Origin: Sipunculus nudus
Lineage: Eukaryota; Annelida; Sipuncula; Golfingiida; Sipunculidae
Reading direction: 5' to 3'
NCBI GenBank assembly: GCA_026874595.1
Contig: CM049306.1
Location: 108,833,142 to 108,897,141, forward strand
DNA: 64,000 nucleotides
Shown here: piece by piece, positions 37,600-48,749 of the stretch
How positions within the stretch are numbered: the stretch's first letter is position 1
Layout: each line of letters begins with the position of its first letter
Notes under the pieces: generated by a model
Databases searched by the model: none
What the model saw: only the letters and a program-made list of their open reading frames with translations
Told to the model about the DNA's origin: nothing
Position numbers and translations under genes: made by a program

Positions 37600-38590
37600 T
37601 CCACCGATCACTGTCCTACCCCTACCCCAATGTCCCCTCCACCCCCGTATCACCTAACCCCGATTATCCCACTAATCATTTAACCACCTGCAACAGTTTG
37701 GGAAGAACTTAATTTCTTGTAAAACCGAAATGGAACGTGATGAGCTAAAATTGCTGACGTCACATTTTCATAATTTGCATATTATTAAAACACTATTATA
37801 GAGATCGCTACCACTGCCGCTGCACTTGTATATTGAAAATTTCACAGGTCTATAAAACGTTCAACTTTCTTGGTCATATGGTTTCTCCAGAAACGTAGCC
37901 TAACTGAAAAGGGCCGATTCATCTCATATGGTTCCGCATGAGTGAATTCAACTGGGTATCCTCAGAATTGCTGAGAATCGGATATTATGTGGTGTTTTCC
38001 TCTATTTGTCTGTACCCTTATTGAAAAGAAGAAAATCAATATTGAAAATCTGAAAAAAAAACGTATCTTTTTCCCCAGAGATCTTGAAAAATTGGCCAAA
38101 CGCATTTAAAACAGATTCAAATCCATTTGACCATGGTATGGTTCATGCTCGGTAAATATGAATGAATTATGATAAAAAAAAGTGGCTGAATAGTAAGCAA
38201 AAGAAGAACTAGACCTCTCATTGTCATTGGACAGTCATTGATCTCCACCTACCACCCCCCCGCCCCCACCCCCGAAACCCCTACCCCCCTTTCTCATCCT
38301 TTGACAGTTTGGAAAGAACTTAAGATCTGGAAAACATAAATAGAATTTACTCGTTTCTTGAGTTTTCATTGATGAGCTGAAAAGCTGACGTCTCATTTTC
38401 GTAATTTCCATATTATAAAAAACTATTTAAGATATCGCTCCAAAATTTGCCGCTGCATTCCTGCATTATAAATGGATCTGTCAGTAAAAGTTTTATCTTT
38501 CTGTGTCTAATAATTAATCCGGAAACGTCGCCTAATTGAAATGTGAAAAAAATCTTATATGGTCCGTATGAATGAGTTTAAAGCGGTACC
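37600..38590. repeat. Diverged 612-bp tandem duplication
   Basis: 'CAGTTTGG' and following text recur at 37693 and 38305, with shared words 'GATGAGCT(A)AAA', 'GCTGACGTC', 'TCGCTCC/ACC' and 'GAAACGT(A/C)GCCTAA'. The linker (37990-38200) resembles 41850-42060, so this is a dispersed repeat family. Confidence 0.65.
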
Positions 38591-38599
38591 CTATATATT

Positions 38600-38604
38600 A
38601 TTTA

Positions 38605-38644
<40 letters not shown>

Positions 38645-39840
38645 CGTTATTAATAACCATTTCCGAATAATTGCTCCAAGGTACTTTACACTAAGACGGT
38701 AGCATATTAAAATTATTAAAAAATGATGCATATAAGTGCGCACTTAAAACCATGATATATGAAAATATACAATATTAAAATGGTAACAGATGATGAAAAA
38801 GTCATATCACAAATTATATGCTAATTTAAAAAGATCTGATTCCACTCTCCTTTAAAACATTAATAGTTTCAGCACATTTTATATCTTCTGATAAATTGTT
38901 CCACAGAAGTGTTGCAGATCTACTGAAACACTTGTCCCCGTAAGTGACAGTTCTTGCTGATGGCACCGTCAGCAGGCGGTGATGTTGTGAACGGAGCATT
39001 CTAAGTGGTTGATACCTCTGCAGTTCATCGCTAAGATACGCTGTCATTAAGTATGTAGTGCCTAATATGTTTACATTAAGATCTAATAACTTGATCTGTG
39101 CTGCACTGGAAGCCAGTGTAATTCATATAATACTGGAGTAGAATGTGCTTGCGCACACTAGAACGGGATGTCAGGCGGGCTCAGTTTTATACACGTTGGA
39201 GACGACTTTTGAGTACTTGTGGTAGACCATGTAGTAGGCTAATGCATTGTTGTAATCCAGTCGGGAAGTGACAAGCGCTTGAACGAAGGTCCTACAAGCA
39301 TCATCAGTATTATATTTTCGAATTTTGCCAATCGCTCGGATCTGAAAGAAGCATGACTTCACTATAGCATTTATCTGCTTCTCCATTGTCAACTGACTAT
39401 CACAAACACCTAGATCATTCACCTTTGATACTGCATGTATTGTGTTAGACCCTACATTTACAGAAATATCAGAAAACAATCCTGGTTTGACATTTAGGTA
39501 CAAAAACAATTAATTCAATCTTGTTCTGATTCAGTTCCTGATTCTTTTACTATACTCATCCATTCACTGATGTCTGTCACGCCCTAGGCCCTCCTGGACA
39601 GTAGGTGCTGTCTCCTCCCAGGCAGACGGTTTAAAGGATGTACAGACCTGTGTGTCGTCAGCATAACAGTGATTATTAACATTGTGCCGCCTGACGGTTT
39701 CTCCTACTCGTCGAGTAAACATGCAGTAGATCAACGGCCCATGCAGGACTGATCCATGTGGCGCACCAAAATTATAAAGTTGATATGTGGATGATGCTGT
39801 ACGATTTTAACACACTGACCCCTGTCACGAAGATACAAGA
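38600..39840 (-). pseudogene. Decayed CR1/L2-type LINE, 3' half
   Basis: Reading the minus strand: motif B as GAPHGSVL, a YADDTQ catalytic box near 39665, then NLGV-like and RKYNTDDACRTFVQALVTSR (39509-39171), then a C-terminal block with SRSATLLWNNL (39047-38826). The order and motifs are those of CR1/L2 reverse transcriptases; stops and frameshifts make it dead. The element ends in a TTGGAGCAATTAT-type 3'UTR and an (AAT)n tail at 38600-38643. The 5' limit is approximate. Confidence 0.85.
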
Positions 39841-42800
39841 TTTAATGAGTTATATGTAGGCAGTACAGGTATGATTAATGTTTTAAGAAAGAGAAACTTT
39901 AATGTTTGGATAAACTTTGACTTGTTTAATTACAATCTCCTCAAAGTTAAAAGCATGCTTAAATTCAAGGCTACACCTATTTCATTTTAGGATTAGTGAT
40001 ATGTTTCTGCACTTTGCGAGGTTATATTATTGAACTCAAAATTATTTGTTTTTCAGTAAAATATTTGATTAATTTCAAGTAATTTTATTATTGAAATATA
40101 TTTCATATATTAACTTGAAATGATTTTTTTCACAGCATAAAACAACTGGTTGTAGGTAGTGCATCATTAAAGGGTTAATAACAGTACAGGTAATATGTAT
40201 CTTTATTTTAGTTTTGAACTCTAAAAAGTAAAATTGATACTTGATACGTATAGTAAACGTCTGGCACAGCGGTAGGGAGATTCATCCCGCCAGATAATTA
40301 TTATATATTTTTATTTGAAATGCAATCTTAAAAATAAAATAACCCGTAAATATAGGTCTGGGTGAAAGATTGTTATAATTCGCGTTACATATACAATTTT
40401 GCAGGTCACATTCAGTAACATTAAATTCTATAATCAGTTGTATATCATTATATTCACGATAGTGTAAACGTCTTTATTTTAACGAGACTGTTGAATCAAG
40501 GAAGAGGGCATTTCAGGTTGTTTCATTTCAGGCTGTTCAAATATTATTGAATTTTTTCAATATTTTCCGTACAATGTGTAAGATCGACACCCAACCCCAC
40601 CACCAGGGGCGATTGGTCTTCTGGCAGGGGTTTTTCCTGGTGCCCACTATGGATATCTGTAAACGTAGAAATACACGCCTTAGCATGACTGGTCAGATTT
40701 TCGATGGCGTTCTGACATTGCATGACCGCTGAACTAATAAAGAATAAGATCTGTAGATCTGTATTTCTTCTTGCGTAGCTTGCCCCTATGGAGATCGTTC
40801 GCAAATCATTTGTTGGTTTCACGGCCCGTGCAGTTTATAATTCGTGACCAAGAATAGCGCCGCCGATCTGTCGAAAATCCCCATTGGTGCATGCACGCAA
40901 CCATTTGGTCCAATTTAATGTGCATGCAAGAAATAAGTTCGTGCCATGCCGTAGGTTAGAAATGGATACAACAGGTTATTCGGGGTCCTCCGTCAGTCGT
41001 TTCATGCCTTGTGTCTTTAATATTACTATGTGTAGCATCAGGCTATATAGGGACGATTTAGAAATGTTTTAATGTCTAAGGGCCTGTGACACAATATAAT
41101 CCGCTTTTTTCTTTACTGACCTAATACTGAGTGAGCTAAGATGTAAGAGTCTTTGTGTATTCAGGCAAGAGTGTAGGCCTACATGTCCTAGCATGATAAC
41201 ACGAACATTTTGCACCTTCACATTCAGAGCTCCCCTAACCTTGGGGCGAGCAGTCAACGGTGGCTTCACCCGTATCTGTATGAACAATACTGGTTATTTT
41301 AGTAAAAACACTGGTTACAATTTCTAATTTAGACTTAAGCTGAAGTAAATTTGCCTTTCGTGTTTCATCAATATGTAAGTCACCCATGTTATGTTGATAA
41401 CTAACACACATTAGAATTTCCTTCCTTTCTCCAGGAGATTCCGTGTATCTACACCTACGATGTTTACCCGCCTTTAATCCACGTAAAACGTGTTAAGTCA
41501 GTAATTTTATATTTACCAGAGCCCCTCGATCTAAAGTTCTGTATCGAAAATCATGTTTTATACTCTCTCACCTATCGTCCTCAGTTCTTGGGAGGTATAT
41601 ATTTAACAACTTCCTCCGACACTTGGTTCGTGCACCATCAAAGTCACCAGCGGGCGATAATGAAGGTACTCTACTGGGCACTCTCAAATACCCCCATGGT
41701 TCCTCTAAAGACCGGCAATGTGCCCCATTGAATAAGTGTCCATTTCATGTATGCGAGGATCATGCTTCTAAAAAAAAACAACATTTGCGTAGTTACATTG
41801 CAGAACAACTGTAACATCCTGTAGTCTTCTGTAATAGCTAGCTGTGATACTTGATATTCTAGTGTGTTTTTCATCCATTTGTCTGTACTCTTTACGGATA
41901 TGAAGAGGATCAACATTAAGATCAGAAAAAAATACACTTTTTGACCCCTGTGACCTTGATAAATAGGTCAAGGTCACTGAAGTTGAGTCAAATTAATTGG
42001 ACTATAGTAAGGTATATCCTGAGTTAATATCAATGAAATCGGATGAAAAAAGTGACAAAATAATAATAATAAGAAGAAAAAGATGATGAAGAAGAAAAAG
42101 AAAAATAATGCCAAAACAAATATTTCCACCCATTCATAGGCGGAGATAATAACGCAATAGATGCTGGTCCGTCGCTGTTTTGTCCGGCGATCATTACAAT
42201 TCACAACACTTTGACCTGGATACATTTTACTCAATATTAATTAAGACATGCATATCGTGGCCAAATCTCCTTATAACTCCAAAATTAGGTTTCAGTGACC
42301 TGAATTCCGCGAACTACACAAATAAACGAGATTTTAGCACCTTACGGCAGACTCTTTAGTGTTTATGTACAAAATTATGCACCTATGTCACATATATATC
42401 CCTAATCAGGATGCATAATTTTAACATAACTGACCCTAACAGCTCTCCAAAAAGGCCACTTACAAATTTGATTATTTCATTGTAATCCATCCATTTGATA
42501 AAACATACAAATACTCCCATTTCTTATTAACTAGTGCATGACCTAAGATTGGAAATCATTTTCATTTCAATATATGTCTTTGTATAAGATTAATTTTAGA
42601 CTAACCAATTTTTATTTATGTTACAGTTTAAACTGTACATTCATATATCTGACCTTAAATAATGAATAGTATCCGATAGGACACGCATGACACCCAACTG
42701 GATTTGAAACAAGCCTCTTTCTTATTCAGCACACAGAACTAATAAATGTGATTTCTTAGAGAAACCAGGACCTTAACAGTGGCGGATCCCCCTCATACTT

Positions 42801-43870
42801 CTGTTTTACTCCCGAGCAATAACATTATTTGTTTAACCACAGTTTTTTGCTTTTAATTTATCAATTCTAGTGTACGTATGCACGAGTTTCAGCAAGTAGG
42901 TTTGACAGTTAAAGGAAGCTGGTCATTCACATCTCTAGTGGCATGACACCAAGGTTTATTTATCTGAACTTGAAGCCGAATGATATTTACATATACAATT
43001 CTGCCTGACTTTGATACCCCAAGTGTGAGGTTTGTTTTGAATGGCAGGGTTGTTACCAATGTTAAAAGCATCTGTTAGTTTGTATAATGCTGAAGGTATC
43101 CTTTTTGTAATTTTAACTTGACAAAACAATGTTTTACCTGTACATCTGAGATCACTAGGTGAGCTAAAGGAGTTTAAGCCTTGTTTTGAAACGGCATGTA
43201 GGCTCTTTTTCTCTACACAAGAAACTCATTTGTTTTTAACTATAATGACAACTAAATTACTGGGTTTATACTATGACATTTTAATCTTGGTGTAGCAGGC
43301 TTATAACATATATGACCTGACTATCCACTTTAAAATATTAAAATGTTTGTTTAATGTTTCTATCGAAAAACATTCAAAAAAACTTAAGTTCTGTTGGTAT
43401 TCATTTAGTTTGTACTTACAAGGCATAACAGTTCAAATATGTTCATCTGTACATTTATTGGCAAATTAAGAAAATGAGGTTATGCTATTTTTGTTCAAGC
43501 GGCAGCTAGGCAAACTAAAATTTTGAACAGTTACTCTCGTTTTAACATTTTCAAGTTCTGTAGGTGCATTATATACAAATTATCTTATAAATAAAGCATC
43601 ATATATGCTCTTAATTTTATCAAGATATAGTCCATCGGCTAATTGTGAGATAGGAAATGTACATACCTAGGCAGGTAGTAAGTATTACCGCCGTTTTAAA
43701 AGTGGTTAACTAAAAGATGTAATTGGCACGGCCAAAAATCAGCCATCCATGAGGTTAACAGGTGATGGGATCATCACTGGGGCTAGCCCCTTGCGTCCGG
43801 TCCCACTGCTTGGTGCTAAGCTACTTGGTAACTCAAACCCTCACTGTCACCAGTTTTTTATGCACAGTGG
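39841..43870. other. No recognised gene; scattered repeat fragments
   Basis: About 4 kb of AT-rich sequence with a relative of the 37990-38200 repeat at 41850-42060, a TCAAGGTCA inverted repeat at 41950-41977, and a solo CAGTGGCGGATCC end near 42777. A minus-strand frame at 40822-40544 has no recognisable domain. Confidence 0.4.
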
Positions 43871-43875
43871 GCGGA

Positions 43876-43957
43876 GTCACTAGCTGCCTGTGATTGGCTG
43901 ATAGCCGTTGGTCAGTTGATTGATACCTGGTGCTATATCAGGCAATCGGCTAGTGAC
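43876..43957. repeat. Imperfect hairpin with GTCACTAGC arms
   Basis: GTCACTAGC at 43876-43884 pairs with GCTAGTGAC at 43949-43957. Inner segments GATTGGCTGATA and TATCAGGCAATC also pair with one mismatch, leaving a loop of about 30 bases. It could be a small MITE or an extruding palindrome. Confidence 0.55.
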
Positions 43958-44044
43958 AGAAGGCAGCAGGGAAGTTACAAACCAATGGTTAACATTTCTG
44001 TCATGCCATATCTTATCTTTGTTTCCCTTATCATCGTATTGTTC

Positions 44045-47000
44045 TTTTTTTTTTTTCTTTTTTTTTTTTTTTCTTTTCGCCTCAGAATTTTTTCATGTGA
44101 TACACTTTTGTTTCATCACAGGCGATTTTTTATTTGTCAAACATCATCAACATAGGTATACAATGTACTAGCAACATTATCACAATACAATGATACAGGA
44201 CTGATCACAGGACATTACAAACACATTGTCTTTAATTAAATTCATCGAAAAAACTTCTTAGTTTGCTCCACTTATCATAATGCTTGCTCAGTAATCCTCT
44301 GCCATTTGCTATATATCTTTCAATTCTCTCTGTATACTTCAATTTTGATTTAAACACTGAAAATAATGAAGATTCCTTCTCCTCTCTTTGTTTGTGAAGT
44401 ATACATTTGTACAACAATAAAATTTGATTAAAAAGGATATTATTTTCATTAACAGGTAGAATCCCATACAATACAATGGAAAGTGATATATTAGGCAGGT
44501 CTATTTCATACTCGAGTAGCCATGCCTGAATTTTATAATATAAGTTCTTACTCACCATACATTCAAAAAATAAATGAATTATACTTTCCTGGTAGTTGAA
44601 ACAATATGAACATTTGTCTGTTTCACTTATCTTCCATTTATATAACTGTTCATTAAGAGGTATGTACTTATTTAGAATTTTGTATTGGAATTCCCTCAGA
44701 TAGGTATCTAGTGTTACCATATAGATTCCCTTATACACATATTCCCATTCAACTTCAATATTATTCTTTTCATTCATGTCATTCCAGCTCTTCTGCGTCG
44801 TAGGTACTTTCCACTTATTACTTATGTAGGTAAAATAAACATGCCTTGACTTCAGATTATCAAGTATTTCAATCCCATTCACAGACACAATGATATATTT
44901 TTCCACATTTTCATTTGTTATCTCTTTATTCAATATATTATTTTTCCATCTTTGTGGAATTGAATGTTTCAGTTGTAACCAGTACATATGGCTCAATAAT
45001 GTACATCTGTTATTGTTTTGTAGAAAAGTACCCCAACTTTTCTATGATCCATCTGTATTTAATAAATCTTTCACATAATTTATTCCCAGATTTTCTAAAG
45101 ATTTATTATATAATGACATACCATTCACTTTTACATATTTGTTATTCCATACATATTGATACATTATTTCATCTTCTGTTTGTGGTTCCACGGATACATA
45201 GTCAGCCCAGGTTTTTAACATTTTCACATAAAATTTTGGCAATATTTTTGGTAGCACATTAATATCAAAGTTGCCTCGGATACATCTTAAACCTCCGATA
45301 CTCCCAAGTCTAAAATTAAGCATCTCCTTCACAACAGATTCTTGTGGCTCAAGACATCTCTTGGCCCACATTATCATCTGGGTTCTTATTTTGCTCTCTA
45401 TATCTGGCACATTTAATCCCCCGTGCTCATATTTTCCGATTATTGTGGTGTATTTAACTTTTGGTTTTCTGGCATTCCAAATAAAATCACATAGAAGTCT
45501 CTTTAAGGTTTGCAAAGTCTTTGTCGGGGGTATTAGCAACTTAGTCACATACAAAACCTTTGAAAGCCCTAGTGAACGGGCAACTTCTGCCCTGCCATAA
45601 ATTGTAAGATTCCTGGTTTTCCAAATTGTTAATGTAGTTCTGAGATTATTCTCAACTCTCTGAAAGTTCTCCTTGAATATAATATCTTTATTATAAGAAA
45701 ACCATATCCCAAGAATTTGTATGGCTGCCTTTGTTAAATCGATCCACTTCAAATTGTATAAACTAATGACACTGTTACTTTTCATAGATCCGATACAAGT
45801 AGCTTCAGATTTTGTTACATTTAATTTTAATGAAGAATAATATTCAAATGTCTGCATGACAGAGAGGGCTTGGCCTAGTGATTCTGCGTTTTGAACAAAT
45901 ATGGTAGTGTCATCAGCAAACATACACATTTTAACTGCAGTATTTCCGATTACTATTCCACGTATATTTTCATCATTCCTGACCTTTATTGCTAATATTT
46001 CTATTGCCATGATAAATAAGTACGCTGCAAGTGGATCTCCTTGGCGAGTTCCCCTTTCTAACGTAAAATACCCTGTTGTATACCCATTATTCAAAACAGC
46101 GCTTTGAATATTATTATGCAATATCAAAACCCATTTAATAAAAGAATCACCAAATCCAAAATATCTCAAAACTGCAAACATAAATTCATGGTCTAAACTG
46201 TCAAATGCAGCTTCTAAATCCGCTGCAAACATTATACCAGGTATATTTTCAACATCAGTATAATGAAGCACATCCCATATAATTCTAATAGGATCCCCGA
46301 TGTATCTTCCTTGTATAAACGCATATTGATCAGGCCTTATCAATTTAGGAAAATACCTCCCTATTCTATGAACAAGAATTTTACTTATCACTTTAACATC
46401 AACATTAAGTAAACTTATAGGTCTCCATGATTTGATATACTTTAAATCTCTTCAAGGCTTTGGTATTAACTTTATAAGTGCTTGTTTTTGTGTTGTTGTG
46501 AGAGAACCACAAGTATAATTTTCATTCAAACAGTCCATGAGGCACTCTCCAAGATCACTAAACAATGCTAAGTAAAATTCTTTAGTAAGTCCATCATTTC
46601 CAGGTGTTTTATTATTTTTCATTGATTTCAAACATGCATGAACCTCATTCAATGTTATAGGTTTTCCACACAATTCTGCTTCTGACTCATCTAACTTACT
46701 ATCGCATAATGGTAAACTCTCAAAATAACTCTTCAGTTCATATTCATGATGGCTACTTTTCTTTTGATATTTTGAAATGAAAAATGTCTTAAGGCATTCC
46801 ATGATATCAGTCTGATTAGTAACATCCTGTCCATCATGACACAGTACACGTATAACAGACCTCTTTCCATTTTGTTTTTCAAGATTCAAGAAGTATTTTG
46901 TTCCTCTTTCACCATGTTCCAGCCACTGGGCTCTAGATCTAACAATCACACCTTTAGAAATATTATCATAATAGTTCTGCAATTTTTGTTTCAGATTGCA

Positions 47001-48320
47001 GTACATTTCCTGAGTTTCAGTGTCACTTTTAGAATTAATTATTTTTTCAAACTGAGCCACTCTCTTTTCAAGATTTTCACCATATTCTCTGTTTTTCTTC
47101 GCTTTATTTTTACTGTATGTAATAGTATACTCTCTGATTTTAAATTTTATGTATTCCCATTTACATTGAGCAGTTTCATTATTCATCATCTGCTTCCATT
47201 CAGCAATTTTATCTTTTATGTTATTTATATAGGTATTATCATCAAGCAGATCATTGTTCATACACCAATGGGAAGGTCCTCTCCTTCCATCCTTAATTGT
47301 ATTTATTTTTAATAACACAGCTGAGTGGTCAGTATTCACAGCAGGTATAATTTCACAACTTGTAACATATGACTGTATTTCATTCGATATAAAAAAATAA
47401 TCTAGCCGTCTCTGAATAAGAGGTGTTACTGAACGCCAAGTATATTCCTTAGAGTCATCATGCTTAATACGCCATATATCACACAAATTTAAAACAACTG
47501 TTATACTTAATATTTTCTTAACAGAATTATGCTTAATAAATAATCTTCCATCATCAGCATCCTGTTCAGTTAAATGTACATTGAAATCTCCACCCCATAT
47601 AACTTCGACATCAGAATCATTTTTCAATTTTAAAATGTTTTCAAAAATAATATCATAAAATTTGACCTGTTGGCTTTCGGTATTTGGTGCATAAATGTTT
47701 ACAAGAATACACTGTAAACCCTCGATTTCACATTTAATAATTATGTATCTACCCTCAGTGTCTATCAACTTATCATATTCTTTAAAATCAATATTTTTCC
47801 CAACAAGTATACATACACCACGTGAATTGTTAGTCCCGTGGGACAAATACATTGAACCTCGCCATTGCTTAGACCAGGATATTTCATCATGTTGTTTACT
47901 ATGACATTCTTGTAGAAAACAAATTCCATTATATGAATTATGTTTTACCATCCAATTAAACACCTGTCTTCTTTTCATATAATTCCTTATTCCTCTTACA
48001 TTTAAAGAGAGGATTTGAAACTTAGTATCACTCAACACTGTTTTAATATATTTTTCAATTCTTTATGTAACGTATAATTAAAATAATCCTTCTCTTGCTC
48101 AGTGAATATATGTGTATTTGGTGGGAGCAAAAATGTAATAAACACAAAAACATAAAACAGTACAAATAACATGAACATGATAAATGGTTTCAGGTCATTT
48201 TTTAGGCCTGGCAGTATCTGTCTGATAACATCATTCAAGGTAAAACTGGTAAATGTTCTAGAGATTCCCCATACCTCACAGTGCGCACATCTCCATTCAA
48301 GTCTTTGATAAAGACTTTCC
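44045..48320 (-). mobile_element. Near-complete L1-like LINE with 14-bp TSD
   Basis: The minus-strand element is 4.3 kb. It ends in an A-rich tail (plus-strand T runs at 44046-44076) and is bracketed by CATCGTATTGTTCT at 44032-44045 and 48321-48334, a target-site duplication. The order is a short 5' open frame with a hydrophobic segment (to 48032), an endonuclease, a reverse transcriptase and a zinc-knuckle C-terminus. Only two nonsense codons interrupt the main frame, so the insertion is fairly young. It lies immediately upstream of FerB in the opposite orientation, its 5' end about 0.24 kb from the FerB IRE-like stem. Confidence 0.93.
44232..48038 (-). pseudogene. LINE endonuclease-reverse transcriptase ORF, two stops
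   Basis: One frame of about 1,268 codons is split by TGA (about 46449-46451, after residue 528) and TAG (near 45042). Part 1 is an APE-type endonuclease with SLNVRG, LQECHS, NIYAPN, GGDFNV, DYFF and TDHSAV, the Mg-binding and DNA-contact motifs. Part 2 is the reverse transcriptase with AADLEAAFDSLD (motif A), GTRQGDPLA (motif B) and FADD (motif C). Part 3 carries CSYC...HLFFEC, the zf-RVT knuckle. All three segments are in the same frame, so only point nonsense mutations, not frameshifts, disable it. The codon at the annotated start is GTG; the true start is uncertain and may lie at the overlap with the upstream short frame. Confidence 0.9.
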
Positions 48321-48555
48321 CATCGTATTGTTCTGTTAAAGAACATTCAAATGTTGGCATGATAAAACTTTGGATAGTATGTGTTCAAGTGTAAAAACAG
48401 CTCTTTGATAAGAGGTATCGGCGTTCAAAACAACTTGTCGGGACGTGCATTGCGGATCATGCGACTACCTGTCTCCTTCCTGGAGAGGTTTGTGCTTTTA
48501 ACTTAATGCTCTGATGATCAGAACTCCGTCAAGCGAAAACAACAGTGTACAAGTT

Positions 48556-48584
48556 AGGTCTCCAGTCCAGGCAGACTCAGGCTT
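48556..48584 (+). promoter_or_regulatory. Decayed IRE in FerB 5' region
   Basis: The position matches the FerA IRE. The lower stem AGGTCT/AGGCTT still pairs with two wobbles, the bulged C (48562) is kept, and the upper stem CAGTC/GACTC keeps four of five pairs. The loop reads CAGGCA and not CAGTGN, which should abolish high-affinity IRP binding. Confidence 0.75.
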
Positions 48585-48691
48585 CTACCTTTGACAACAT
48601 AAATAAACAGAAAAATCAGCACCTTGACCAGTCGACGATCCAAAGTTAGGTTCCATTTTGATTGTCATCAGAAGTGAAGAAAGATCCGACC

Positions 48692-48749
48692 ATGAAGGTG
48701 TACATCGTGCTAGCCCTCCTGGCCCTAGCGGCCCAGGCCATGACTGAAG
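48692..48749 (+). CDS. FerB exon 1: signal peptide
   Basis: Encodes MKVYIVLALLALAAQAMTE; only 3 of 58 bases differ from FerA, and the flanking 5'UTR and first 50 bases of intron 1 also align. Confidence 0.9.

Noticed and set aside
40544-40822. 92-codon minus-strand frame
   Set aside because: No domain, signal peptide or convincing splice borders; length is expected by chance in this much sequence.
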